15,878 bases of DNA from Candidatus Competibacteraceae bacterium (GCA_020444985.1 JAGRHK010000006.1:1-15878), one strand, 5' to 3'; counted from the stretch's first letter, positions 6,625 to 14,440 are shown. Notes: generated by a model from the sequence alone, not told the origin. Numbers and translations are program-made.

Positions 6625-6701
6625 TGTCATCAAAAGAAAAAATTGAAATTCCATGATATGTATATTACAACATGACAAAGAAGTTTTAGAGGAGGCGCTC
6701 A

Positions 6702-7392
6702 GTGTCACACATCATTCTCAACCCTTATCAGACTCGCGGTCTGGCGGCACAGAGTGAAATCAGGGAATCGCCAGTTTGCGGCCAGAGTGGCGAGGGAGCG
6801 ATTTCGCATCCTGTTTAAAGATCGACAGATGGATGAAAAGCCACATCGCGGCGGAGATCGATGCCCTATCGCTGCCGATGGATCAGGATACCCTGGTCTG
6901 TCCGGCCATCCCGTACCTCGGCTGCCATGTCGTCAGTGGCTCGTGCTGTCGTGACCAGAAATCTGCCGCTGATCGGTATTACAAATGACCTACTGATCGC
7001 TCAGACGTTGGGAACCGCACCGAATACTCAGGGGCACGTATTAGGTGGCGCGTTACGCCCAGGCGGCCATACCTTAATAGGCGATGCAGTGATTTCCAGC
7101 GTCAGCGCTCTGCGCGCCGATGTGCTCTTGATGGGCGGACATGCAGTAACTGGAGCCGTCCTTTCAGAGACTTCTCTTGAAATCGCCTCAGTGAAGCGAG
7201 CGTTCATCGAATCCGCAGCAAAGCTGCCTTTTACTGGTGGATTCGTCCAAGTTTCGACCCCGAGTCCTGCGTAGCGTATGCAAGTTGCAGGAAATGAACA
7301 AAATGATCAGCGACAATCGGCTGTTTCGCGACATACAAGACCATTTGCGTGCGCTGGGGATTTGCCTGTCTCTGGTAGGAGCCTCGCAATGA
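6702..7392 (+). pseudogene. Broken DeoR-family transcriptional regulator
   Basis: A strong ribosome site (AGAGGAGG, 6688-6695) precedes a GTG start at 6702, but that frame stops at 6816 after 38 codons. Beyond it the DeoR sensor domain continues in shifting frames. One frame gives KSHIAAEIDALSLPMDQDTL (about 6838-6900). The next gives LPLIGITNDLLIAQTLG, HVLGGALRPGGHTLIGDA and SLEIASVKRAFIESA up to a stop at 7274. A third gives MNKMISDNRLFRDIQDHLRA ending at 7392, matching the usual C-terminal helices. The helix-turn-helix is not recognisable. The last frame ends in a 4-bp ATGA overlap with the kinase, showing the ancestral gene was coupled to it. Several frameshifts make a working protein unlikely. 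Confidence 0.75.
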
Positions 7393-8225
7393 CCAAGATT
7401 CATATTCTTGCAGACGATCTCACCGGAGCGCTTGATAGTGTGGCAGAAGTGCCAGTCATGGCGCCGGTGCATGCCGGCACCCAGCGGTATCCGGTAGAGG
7501 CGTTGATCACTGGCTTGCGAGACATCCGTCGTGACGATTTGCCGGACCGTCTAAATAGCATCATGCCTTGGTTCGAGAAGGCCGATTTTTGTATCAAGAA
7601 GGTGGATAGCCTGCTACGTGGGAACACTTTCGACGAAGTAGCGTGGGTGGCTCGTGCGGGCAGATTCCGTCAGATCGTATTTACTCCGGCTTTTCCGAAA
7701 CTGGGTCGGGTGACATTTGATCTTCATCACTGGCTTTCCACATCTACCGACGCTTCCAATTCAACCGCGCTGACCCCAATCGACAATCCTTCATTGCAAA
7801 CCAAGCAAGCTTTAGGCAAGCCACACTGCGTGGAGGGCGGAGATTCCGAACAACTGCAGCAAGCCTTAATGCAAGACACACCCTCAAACACGTTGTCTAT
7901 GTTCGACCTGTCTCCCACCGTTCGGCTCACAGCGGACGCGGCATCGGCGCTACGAAGCGCACAGATTTCGACGCTCATTCACAAATTACCAAAACCTGGC
8001 GCCCTGTTTGTCATCGGGGGCGATACCTTCCTGGACATCGTTCAGGCAAGCGGCGCGAATACGATTGTGGCAGGTCCTTCCGTTCGTGCCGGATGGGGTT
8101 ATGCCCGCCTGCAAGGGGGCTTATGGGACGGCGTGATCTGTCACTCACGTTCGGGAGCATTCGGTGACGATGACGACTTGGTTGCCATGGTGCGGATCGT
8201 CAACTGCGCCACAACACTTATCTAA
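7389..8225 (+). CDS. DUF1537 (four-carbon acid sugar) kinase, apparently internally deleted
   Basis: From ATG 7389 (AGGAG 7 nt upstream) the protein has 278 residues, against roughly 400 or more in the DUF1537 kinase family. The N-terminal domain is recognisable: ADDLTGALD (8-16), KKVDSLLRGN (70-79) and VFTPAFPKLGRVT. So is the C-terminal nucleotide-binding end: GALFVIGGDT (204-213) and SRSGAFG near residue 258, where the family usually has KSGAFG. The middle, which normally carries the GTAGLA and GSDH segments, is missing, although the frame stays open. Characterised members phosphorylate D-threonate, D-erythronate derivatives or 3-oxo-tetronates at O4. Its neighbour is PdxA2, the partner in the D-threonate pathway. 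It could be an inactive remnant, or a divergent short form; loss of activity seems more likely. Confidence 0.75.
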   Translation: MTKIHILADDLTGALDSVAEVPVMAPVHAGTQRYPVEALITGLRDIRRDDLPDRLNSIMPWFEKADFCIKKVDSLLRGNTFDEVAWVARAGRFRQIVFTPAFPKLGRVTFDLHHWLSTSTDASNSTALTPIDNPSLQTKQALGKPHCVEGGDSEQLQQALMQDTPSNTLSMFDLSPTVRLTADAASALRSAQISTLIHKLPKPGALFVIGGDTFLDIVQASGANTIVAGPSVRAGWGYARLQGGLWDGVICHSRSGAFGDDDDLVAMVRIVNCATTLI

Positions 8226-8240
8226 GAGGATCGATAAATC

Positions 8241-9284
8241 ATGAGAAAATCTATTCGTTTAGCCATCACGATGGGCGATCCCGCAGGGATTGGTCCCGAA
8301 ATCATCGCCAAAGCGGCACAACAACTGAAGACTACGGCTTTGTCGAAAGGTATCTCGCTGATCGTTATTGGTAGCGAAGTCGCCCTGCGTGAAGCCCAGG
8401 ATCACCTCGGCATCACGCCCGCTACTCCCAATGACCCGTATTACGAGATGGTGGATGTTGGCCCCGTGGATCTCCCTATCGTCATCGGCCAAGTATCCCC
8501 CGCTGGCGGCGAGTGGGCCTACCGTGCGGTGAAGCGCGCCGCCGAAATGGTGCAGGGTGGCGAAGCCGATGCCATTGTCACAGCGCCGCTCTCGAAAGAG
8601 GCTCTGCACATGGCCGGTCATCACTTTGAAGGCCACACCGAACTGTTGGCACACCTCACCGGCCAGCGTGACGCTGTCATGATGCTCGCACACGGATCCA
8701 TGCGGGTGAGCCACGTCACGACCCATTGTGCGATTGCCGATGTACCGAAGCGGATCACGCCGACCCGGTTGCGCCGCGTCATCGACGTCACTTTTGAAGC
8801 GCTGGATTGCCTGGGCCTTGAAAAACCGCGGCTGGCGGTGGCTGGCCTTAATCCACACTGTGGCGAAGGCGGGATCTTAGGCATGGAAGACATCGAAATC
8901 GTTACTCCGATCATTAAGGAATATGCTGAACGTGGGTTCGACATTACCGGTCCGGTGCCGGGGGACACGGTGTTCATCAAGTTGCGCGCTGAGCAGTTCG
9001 ATGCGGTTATCGCCATGTTCCACGATCAAGGGCATATCCCTGTCAAGCTACTGGGCTTCAATGTCGACCCCACGACGGGGAAATGGCATGCCATCAGTGG
9101 CGTCAACATTACGCTGGGCCTGCCAATTCTACGCACCTCAGTGGATCACGGAACAGCCTTCGATATTGCCGGCAAGGACATTGCGAATGCAGACAGCCTG
9201 ATCGACGCCATGGAATATGCCATCAAGTTGCTCGAAGGACGGGCAAACAAGGCCGAGAAAAGCTCTGCCAACTCAGCGTTCTGA
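8241..9284 (+). CDS. pdxA2: PdxA2-type 4-phosphate acid dehydrogenase (D-threonate 4-phosphate dehydrogenase-like)
   Basis: This 347-residue protein has all PdxA landmarks: TMGDPAGIGPE (10-20), the substrate region APLSKEALHMAGHHFEGHTE (115-134), and metal ligands His162 (TTHCAI), His206 (LNPHCGEGG) and His261 (FHDQGHIPVK). PdxA enzymes oxidise a 4-phosphorylated hydroxy acid with NAD and decarboxylate it. PdxA2 paralogues act in acid-sugar catabolism, giving dihydroxyacetone phosphate from D-threonate 4-phosphate. The adjacent DUF1537 kinase (gap 15 bp) makes the PdxA2 role far likelier than vitamin B6 synthesis. AAGAGGA lies 10 nt before the ATG. The gene is full length and intact, in contrast to the damaged kinase, so it may be fed by another kinase elsewhere. 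Confidence 0.9.
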   Translation: MRKSIRLAITMGDPAGIGPEIIAKAAQQLKTTALSKGISLIVIGSEVALREAQDHLGITPATPNDPYYEMVDVGPVDLPIVIGQVSPAGGEWAYRAVKRAAEMVQGGEADAIVTAPLSKEALHMAGHHFEGHTELLAHLTGQRDAVMMLAHGSMRVSHVTTHCAIADVPKRITPTRLRRVIDVTFEALDCLGLEKPRLAVAGLNPHCGEGGILGMEDIEIVTPIIKEYAERGFDITGPVPGDTVFIKLRAEQFDAVIAMFHDQGHIPVKLLGFNVDPTTGKWHAISGVNITLGLPILRTSVDHGTAFDIAGKDIANADSLIDAMEYAIKLLEGRANKAEKSSANSAF

Positions 9285-9377
9285 TTTGTACATGGATCGG
9301 TATGCGCTCAATGAACATCGCGGCAATGTCATCCGTTTCACTCGTTGCCGCAATCTCTAATGCTCGGAGAAACTCTC

Positions 9378-10274
9378 ATGAATAAAAAAATTCGCGGCGT
9401 ACTGGCCGCCATCGTTACCCCGTTCGGGCCAAACGGTGAAGTGTGTCCTCAGCGCCTTCGCAGACAAGTGCAGCGTCAGCTAAAACACGGCAATGGTGTG
9501 TTCTGCAATGGCACTAACGGCGAATTCTTTGTATTAAGCACAAAAGAAAAGCTAACCGTTACAGAGATCTGCATGGATGAAGTCGCAGGCAAGGCGCCTG
9601 TGGTCGCACACATCGGTGAAATATCCACACGTTCTACCATCCAGTTAGGCAAGCACGTAGCCGCCATGGGCGTCAACGCTGTATCCGTGATTACCCCGTA
9701 CTTTGTTCCATTGAGACAGAATGAGCTGATCTACCATTACACTACGATTGCCGATGCGCTGTCTGTGCCAATGTTTCTCTACAACATCCCAGCGCGCACG
9801 GGCAACGCGATTACCCCGGAGACGGCTCGTACGCTAGCCGAACATCCAAACATCGTTGGAATCAAGGACAGTGCTGGTAGCTACGAAAGCCTCAAGGGGT
9901 TCCTTGATGCGGCCAAAGACATGGACAACTTTGATGTACTGAGTGGCCCAGATCATTTGGCTTACCAAGGCTTCTTGGAAGGCTGCTCGGCTTGCATTTC
10001 GGGCTTAGCCAACGTGCAACCGGAAGGTGTGAGCCTGATCTGGAAGCACTTCCGTGAGGGCGACCTGGAGAAATCCAAAGCCGCACAGAATTTCATCAGT
10101 GAGTTGCGCAATGCGCTCTATGCTGTGGGGTTTCCCCCTGCCGCAGTGAAGAGGGCTGTGGTCATGCTTGGCGAAGATGTTGGTGAGAGCCGTTATCCGA
10201 TCCTCTTCTCCGAGCAGGATCTGGCCACGATCAAAACCGTCGCGGAGAAGTTCGCAACAGTTCCCGATTTGTAA
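9378..10274 (+). CDS. DapA/N-acetylneuraminate lyase family aldolase
   Basis: The 298-residue protein is a complete class I aldolase of the DHDPS/NAL superfamily: AAIVTPF near the start, GTNGEFFVLS (45-54), Tyr135 in FLYNIPARTG and the Schiff-base Lys163 in GIKDSAGS. Members condense or split pyruvate with an aldehyde, or dehydrate and decarboxylate sugar acids. The GTNGEF motif in place of GTTGE, and the catabolic neighbours, argue against lysine biosynthesis. ATG 9378 has GGAG 8 nt upstream and is preferred to the in-frame codon at 9345. It lies 93 bp after pdxA2 and 83 bp before the SDR gene. Substrate is unknown; a 2-keto-3-deoxy sugar acid or a sialic-acid-like 2-oxo acid are reasonable guesses. 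Confidence 0.9.
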   Translation: MNKKIRGVLAAIVTPFGPNGEVCPQRLRRQVQRQLKHGNGVFCNGTNGEFFVLSTKEKLTVTEICMDEVAGKAPVVAHIGEISTRSTIQLGKHVAAMGVNAVSVITPYFVPLRQNELIYHYTTIADALSVPMFLYNIPARTGNAITPETARTLAEHPNIVGIKDSAGSYESLKGFLDAAKDMDNFDVLSGPDHLAYQGFLEGCSACISGLANVQPEGVSLIWKHFREGDLEKSKAAQNFISELRNALYAVGFPPAAVKRAVVMLGEDVGESRYPILFSEQDLATIKTVAEKFATVPDL

Positions 10275-10357
10275 AAGCTCCCCTTTGGCGAGAAGGGTCT
10301 ACACCGCTAAACCTATCTCGCTTCTTTCAAAAACTTTCGTTAGCCAGGTACTCAGCA

Positions 10358-11059
10358 ATGGAAGAATACGCAATTCCAAACGCAGTGAAATGGGTTGTTG
10401 TAACAGGAGCTAGTTCCGGTATCGGCAGAGCCATCGCCTCGAAACTTCTTGTCGAGGGCTTTGGCGTAATCGGTATAAGCCGCACGCCCATCAACGAGGC
10501 TTCGCCGAACTACCGCAGTCTGTTGGTCGATCTGAGTGACCTGAACGCGCTTACCCAGGCACTTGGGCAACTCGGTCGGGTGGATGCCATCGTGCATGCC
10601 GCAGGCTTCATGCACACCGCGTCTGTTGGATCACTGAATCCTGAAGACGGTGCAGCGATGTGGGCCGTGCATGTTCAGGCCGCATCTGTCCTCGTCAATG
10701 AACTCATCAGCAAGATGCCTGATGGTGGTCGCATCGTACTGATTGGCAGCCGCACTGCTGCTGGCGCCGCAGGCCGTAGCCAGTATGCCGCCACCAAAGC
10801 AGCCCTGATCGGCATGTCCCGCTCTTGGGCTGCAGAACTCGCCAGCCGCCAGATCACCGTGAATGTCGTCGCCCCAGGCGCCACCGAAACCCCCATGTTG
10901 ACCGATCCTAATCGTGTTTCGACTCCGCCCAAAAAACCGCCTATGGGCCGTTTCATAAATCCCGAGGAAATTGCTGGCTCGGTCGCATTTCTACTCGGCC
11001 CCTATGCAGGAACCATTACCGGACAACAATTGGTCATTTGTGGGGGAGCATCCTTATAG
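10358..11059 (+). CDS. Short-chain dehydrogenase/reductase (SDR)
   Basis: This 233-residue classical SDR has the NAD(P)-binding TGASSGIG (16-23), HAAG (80-83), catalytic Ser131, Tyr143 and Lys147 (SQYAATK), the NVVAPGATETPM segment, and a normal C-terminus ending GQQLVICGGASL. It should be a cytosolic oxidoreductase that oxidises or reduces a hydroxyl group on the pathway intermediate. It is the last gene of the plus-strand block that contains kinase, PdxA2 and aldolase. A decayed homologue sits at 2846-3199 beside the transporter, so the two halves of the locus each once had an SDR of this type. It appears intact. Substrate and cofactor preference are not predictable. Confidence 0.92.
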   Translation: MEEYAIPNAVKWVVVTGASSGIGRAIASKLLVEGFGVIGISRTPINEASPNYRSLLVDLSDLNALTQALGQLGRVDAIVHAAGFMHTASVGSLNPEDGAAMWAVHVQAASVLVNELISKMPDGGRIVLIGSRTAAGAAGRSQYAATKAALIGMSRSWAAELASRQITVNVVAPGATETPMLTDPNRVSTPPKKPPMGRFINPEEIAGSVAFLLGPYAGTITGQQLVICGGASL

Positions 11060-11132
11060 GACGCTGTAACCGTGGAATCTACGACTTTATTAGCTAGGTA
11101 GGCGCAGGCACTCATGATGCAGGACGCGTGAG

Positions 11133-11318
11133 TTAACGCCAAACTCGAATCGGTTGAGCAATCTGAATATCGTTAGTGATGGCAAGTAATCCGATTTTCT
11201 GCGTAACAATAGCCTTCGCAACCTCCATTACGGTACGGCCACTCTCAAAGATCACGCTCTGATCTCGCACCAATCCTCTTGCGGTCGCTATACCGATCTC
11301 TTCTTGTTCATCATGGCT
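11133..11318 (-). pseudogene. Internal fragment of a DeoR-family regulator
   Basis: This 61-codon minus-strand frame has no start codon. It reads EEIGIATARGLVRDQSVIFE, then SGRTVMEVAKAIVTQKIGLL and AITNDIQIAQ before a stop at 11133. This is the beginning of the DeoR effector (sensor) domain, equivalent to the stretch containing ITNDLLIAQ in the broken regulator at 6702-7392. Neither the DNA-binding domain nor the rest of the sensor domain is present. Orientation is opposite to the surrounding genes, so it is a separate relic rather than part of the same regulator. Confidence 0.65.
11200..11212 (+). repeat. 13-bp direct repeat (second copy 11433-11445)
   Basis: TGCGTAACAATAG occurs at 11200-11212, inside the DeoR fragment, and again at 11433-11445. 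The flanking bases differ. It may be chance, or the trace of a duplication around an insertion in this decayed stretch. Confidence 0.5.
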
Positions 11319-11580
11319 TCATTCTCTCAAGAGTTGAAGCCTCTTCAAAATCCGGGTCGGTTCATACCGCATTCACTTAAAAGGAGAATCTCTACATAAA
11401 AGCCGAACAACGTTGACGGCAACCCCCCTCAGTGCGTAACAATAGACTCTCTTACATCGCTCCGCTCCGTCGGCCCGCTCGAAGAGCCTAAAACCAGCGA
11501 CCGAATCACTTCGGCATGAGTGGCCGAATCGACTGGAATACGCACTTATACGACCGAAGCACGGTTTTCAGATGTCTTGG

Positions 11581-11868
11581 CTACAAGGCGTAGCGTCCTA
11601 TCCTGTGCAGATATTGGTTGCTTGCGGCGATGAAACAGTCAGAGGAATTTTGACGTGGCTTGATATCCGGTTGTTGGAGGTTGAGGGCGCGTTTCTTCCA
11701 GGAATCCCGATATCGATTCACATCGGCCCTTGAAGGATGAAGTTGTTTACAATATCGGGTGGCTTCGGCAAGCTGAACACATTGATTGAGGCAGTAAAAG
11801 CCATCTTCAAAGAATTGATGAGCACTCAAAGTGTCAGTACATAGCAGCGATAAAATGGCGTGGGACAT
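11581..11868 (-). CDS. Unrecognised 95-codon open frame overlapping the gntR start
   Basis: The frame encodes a polar, Cys- and aromatic-containing protein with stretches such as FFEDGFYCLNQCVQLAEATR and SSDCFIAASNQYLHRIGRYA. The composition looks like real protein rather than a shadow, but no family was recognised with confidence; a transposase or other mobile-element fragment is a guess. It overlaps the first 38 bases of the gntR frame on the opposite strand. Either its own start lies further in (the protein-like part begins about residue 16) or the gntR start is later (11855). It ends abruptly, which suggests a truncated fragment. No good ribosome site was seen. Confidence 0.35.
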   Translation of the reverse strand: MSHAILSLLCTDTLSAHQFFEDGFYCLNQCVQLAEATRYCKQLHPSRADVNRYRDSWKKRALNLQQPDIKPRQNSSDCFIAASNQYLHRIGRYAL

Positions 11869-12583
11869 AGACGTAGTAAAAAAGAAACGAACGGCTCTAA
11901 GTGAGCTAGTCTATAACTCTTTATACAGTCGAATCGTCAACGGTGACTACGAGGCCAATCAAAAGCTCCCATCGGAACTCCTACTTGCGCAGGAGTTTTC
12001 CGTATCTCGCCCCGTGCTTCGCACCGCCCTTAAAAAGCTCCGCGACCAAGGTTTGATCCACTCACGTAAGGGTGCGGGCAACTATGTGCTCGCCCCGACA
12101 TCTGAGCCACTCAGATTTGCTCACATCGAGACGCTGGCCGACATCCAGCGCTACTACGAATTTCGCCTGACCATTGAGACCGCCGCCGCCGCGTTGGCTG
12201 CGGAGCGCAGCAACGACGCGATCCTTGCTGAAATCGATCGCAGCTTGGATTTGCTCCGCGCCGCAACTGCTTCCAAACTCCATCGGGAAGACGCTGATTT
12301 CGCTTTCCATCTCGCGATCGCCTGCGGGGCAAACAATCCGTATTTCGAATCGACCATGCGCGTCCTTCGCGAACACATCCTTATCGGAATGCGGTTGCAC
12401 GGACGATCTCTGATGACGGACGGGACAAAAGGACTTGAACGTGTGCTTGAGGAGCACATTGCCATCTACGACGCGATCTCGGACAAAGATGCGGAAACTG
12501 CTGCTACGCTGATGCGCCGCCATCTCGAAAATTCCCGCGACAGGCTTTTCGGCGCTGGGCTTCTGGATCTAAAAATGACGTAG
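11831..12583 (+). CDS. GntR-family regulator with FCD domain (FadR subfamily)
   Basis: The 250-residue frame has an N-terminal winged helix (about 25-88: LVYNSLYSRIVNG, KLPSELLLAQEFSVSRPVLR, GLIHSRKGAGNYVLAP) and an FCD ligand domain. The FCD metal/ligand residues Asp156 and His160 (ADFAFHLAIA), His209 (EEHIAIYDAI) and His231 (RRHLENSRDR) are all present. Such proteins usually repress sugar-acid or organic-acid operons and are released by the substrate or an intermediate. The first in-frame codon is a GTG; ATG 11855 is an alternative, and neither has a good ribosome site. It is the only intact regulator in the window, so it is the best candidate to bind the 16-bp motif repeated before four transcription units. 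That link is inferred. Confidence 0.9.
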   Translation: MSVHSSDKMAWDIDVVKKKRTALSELVYNSLYSRIVNGDYEANQKLPSELLLAQEFSVSRPVLRTALKKLRDQGLIHSRKGAGNYVLAPTSEPLRFAHIETLADIQRYYEFRLTIETAAAALAAERSNDAILAEIDRSLDLLRAATASKLHREDADFAFHLAIACGANNPYFESTMRVLREHILIGMRLHGRSLMTDGTKGLERVLEEHIAIYDAISDKDAETAATLMRRHLENSRDRLFGAGLLDLKMT

Positions 12584-13135
12584 CGCTGCAGGTGCAAAAT
12601 TGTCCGATAAAGCACTGCGGAAACGCTGATCACCCCGCTGGGTTGGTTCCGAACGACCATCGTGGCTCCTGGCGCGTTACGCTTGAAACTATCCGGCAAG
12701 AACCCGCATTGACAGATCCGTGCTGCCACAAGATTCATAAGCCCAAAAGTAGAGAAGCTGTCACAAGCTGACATACGCGCTTTTCCTCAGTACGGTACAT
12801 TTTCATAAATCACCCGTAAGCAATTGTGGGGTGGTATTTTTACCGAACAGGAACAGGATAGTCTCCAGCAGCGCAAAATTCGTGTGGCCCTTAACGATCA
12901 CTATTGGTTGAACCTCATCCTGGGTATCTTGATCCCAGCCACCCTATAGCACGATTGCTCTGGGAAAGGGAATTTCTGATTTGACAACTTATCAAAATTC
13001 TCCGATTCTTCACGAAGTAGAGAAACGTTGTCCGAGCCGGGCCGGAAAGGTAGGACCTTCGAGCGCCGGGCCGTAAGATCGTGACGAAAAGCACCGCAAA
13101 CGGCCCTTCCTGCCGATGTGGGCTGGAGAAATGAA
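12584..13135. other. Decayed intergenic stretch before the alcohol dehydrogenase
   Basis: These 552 bp hold no recognisable intact gene. A plus-strand frame ending at 12949 reads SLQQRKIRVALNDHYWLNLI and then a short hydrophobic tail, like the C-terminus of a membrane protein. A minus-strand frame (about 12586-12774) reads GFLPDSFKRNAPGATMVV and was not recognised. The 16-bp motif with an embedded TTGACA lies at 12981-12996, followed by the leader of the dehydrogenase gene. Confidence 0.5.
12981..12996 (+). promoter_or_regulatory. Operator and -35 upstream of the alcohol dehydrogenase
   Basis: TTGACAACTTATCAAA matches 11 of 16 positions of the best motif copy and is nearly palindromic (TTGACAACTTATCAA). 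Its first six bases are a perfect -35 (TTGACA); GATTCT 17 bp later is a poor -10. The gene starts about 140 bp downstream. Confidence 0.5.
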
Positions 13136-14266
13136 ATGCGTGTCCAAACTCAGCTGATTGAGATGTATCAGCCGTCTGTCCTGCACTTTGGTGAAGGCGC
13201 TCTTTCCAAGTTGACTGCCTGGGTTGACGAACGCGGGTTTTCGAAGCCGTTCGTCGTTGCCGATACCGTCAATGCTCGCAGGATCTCTAGTCTGGGACTG
13301 AAAAATGTTGCGGTGTTTGGCACGGTCAAGCCGGAGCCGGACGTGCCGAACCTGATGTCGGCAGTTGCGGAGGCTGAAGTGGCGGGTGCGGATCTTGTTA
13401 TAGGATTCGGCGGCGGCAGCGCGATGGACTTGGCAAAGCTTGTGGCGGTGATGATCGGACAGGGCGTGTCGCTCCAAGATATTTCGGGTCCCAATCGTGC
13501 GCCGCAGCGGCGCGTTGGGCTGGTGCAGATTCCGACCACATCTGGCACGGGGTCGGAGGCCGGAACGCGCGCGCTCATCACCGATCCGGAAACGCATAAC
13601 AAGATCGCAACGGAAAGCCCGTATATGCTGGCCGACATGACGATCATCGATCCTGTGCTAACCCAGTCGGTTCCTCCGATGGTGACGGCAGCGACGGGTA
13701 TTGACGCGCTGGCGCACTGCGTCGAGGCATTCACGTCGAAGCGGGCGCACCCGCTCATCGATGGCTATGCCGTACAGGGTATTGAGCTGGTCGGCAGCTA
13801 TCTGAAGCGCGCGGTGCGCGACGGCAACGACATCGAAGCGCGCGCCGGACTCGCTCTCGCGGCCTATTACGGTGGGATTTGCCTGGGGCCGGTCAACACG
13901 ACTGCCGGACATGCCGTGGCTTACCCCTTGAGCACCCGCTATGGAATCCCGCATGGACTTGCAAATGCGCTCATTTTCCCTCACACGCTTGCCGCGAATG
14001 CACCAGCGGTTTGGGAAAAGACTCAGATTATTTGCCGGGCACTAGGATTCTCTGTTGCAACGCCAACGCCCGATGAGGTCCGTGCTGGAGCGCGTGGCTT
14101 CTGCGAGGATCTTGGGCTGGCGATGGATCTGCGGTCTCATGACGTCCGCAAGGAAAGCTTGTCCGCCATGGCGGCGGAAGCAAGCGGCATTCGGCGGCTG
14201 TTGGACTGGAATCCAGTAGACCTTAGCCCGAATAATATCGAGGAACTTTACTTGGCTGCTTGGTAG
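13136..14266 (+). CDS. Iron-containing (group III) alcohol dehydrogenase
   Basis: From ATG 13136 (GGAG 7 nt upstream; preferred to an in-frame GTG at 13118) the protein has 376 residues. The nucleotide-binding GFGGGSAMD (90-98) and TTSGTGSEAG (134-143) are typical. The metal ligands correspond to Asp190 and His194 (GIDALAHCVEAF), His259 (AGHAVAYPL) and His273 (IPHGLANAL). The extra histidine found in FucO-type enzymes is a tyrosine here (Tyr263). The family oxidises or reduces small alcohols, lactaldehyde, hydroxy acids or maleylacetate with NAD(P). It stands alone after a decayed stretch, with its own motif-bearing promoter, and converges on the sialidase-like gene. It probably handles an aldehyde or hydroxy-acid product of the local pathway. 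Confidence 0.93.
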   Translation: MRVQTQLIEMYQPSVLHFGEGALSKLTAWVDERGFSKPFVVADTVNARRISSLGLKNVAVFGTVKPEPDVPNLMSAVAEAEVAGADLVIGFGGGSAMDLAKLVAVMIGQGVSLQDISGPNRAPQRRVGLVQIPTTSGTGSEAGTRALITDPETHNKIATESPYMLADMTIIDPVLTQSVPPMVTAATGIDALAHCVEAFTSKRAHPLIDGYAVQGIELVGSYLKRAVRDGNDIEARAGLALAAYYGGICLGPVNTTAGHAVAYPLSTRYGIPHGLANALIFPHTLAANAPAVWEKTQIICRALGFSVATPTPDEVRAGARGFCEDLGLAMDLRSHDVRKESLSAMAAEASGIRRLLDWNPVDLSPNNIEELYLAAW

Positions 14267-14279
14267 CGCGATGCATAGC

Positions 14280-14319
14280 GCGCGAAGGGCACACTTCGCG
14301 CTAATAAGGCGGTTATTTT
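14280..14319 (+). terminator. Probable terminator between convergent genes
   Basis: GCGCGAAG (14280-14287) and CTTCGCGC (14294-14301) form a perfect 8-bp stem with a 6-base loop, 14 bp after the alcohol dehydrogenase stop. A T-rich tract (TTATTTTT) follows only after a 10-base gap, so termination efficiency is uncertain. Confidence 0.5.
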
Positions 14320-14440
14320 TCTCTCAAGGCGCGCCGATCTATCGGCTCCGATAGAAACCAGGAATGATGCGAAAGGCGGATGCTGGCCACTGTAGTGGCT
14401 TTCCGTCTCAGCGCCATTCCCGATCATCTGAGCGGCGCGC

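Larger units (their letters stand above)
6213..6701. other. Divergent regulatory region between transporter and catabolic operon
   Basis: This 489-bp stretch has no convincing gene. It contains two copies of the 16-bp motif (6376-6391 and 6595-6610) with promoter-like elements firing in opposite directions. A plus-strand frame around 6520-6600 reads DDGRQTVELLSGVADVY and could be a coding scrap, but no family was recognised. Confidence 0.5.
11060..11830. other. Decayed stretch with gene fragments
   Basis: No intact known gene is visible in these 771 bp. It holds a minus-strand DeoR-family fragment (11133-11318), a 13-bp direct repeat (11200 and 11433), and most of an unrecognised minus-strand 95-codon frame (11581-11868). 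The stretch 11330-11580 shows nothing that could be assigned. Confidence 0.6.

Noticed and set aside
6475..6708. Minus-strand 77-codon frame in the divergent intergenic region
   Set aside because: No family resemblance, and it covers the promoter and ribosome site of the plus-strand operon.
8241..9284. Vitamin B6 biosynthetic pdxA
   Set aside because: Genomic context (DUF1537 kinase, aldolase, SDR, transporter) fits the catabolic PdxA2 paralogue much better.
9285..9377. A 22-codon frame (MDRYALNEHRGNVIRFTRCR) between pdxA2 and the aldolase gene
   Set aside because: Too short, no ribosome site, and it overlaps nothing conserved; probably chance or a small scrap.
9378..10274. Lysine-pathway dihydrodipicolinate synthase
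   Set aside because: GTNGEF instead of GTTGE and an entirely catabolic neighbourhood point to another member of the superfamily.
13010..13758. Two minus-strand frames of about 195 codons opposite the alcohol dehydrogenase start
   Set aside because: Arg/His-rich or Ser/Thr-rich antisense shadows of a gene with clear metal-ligand motifs.
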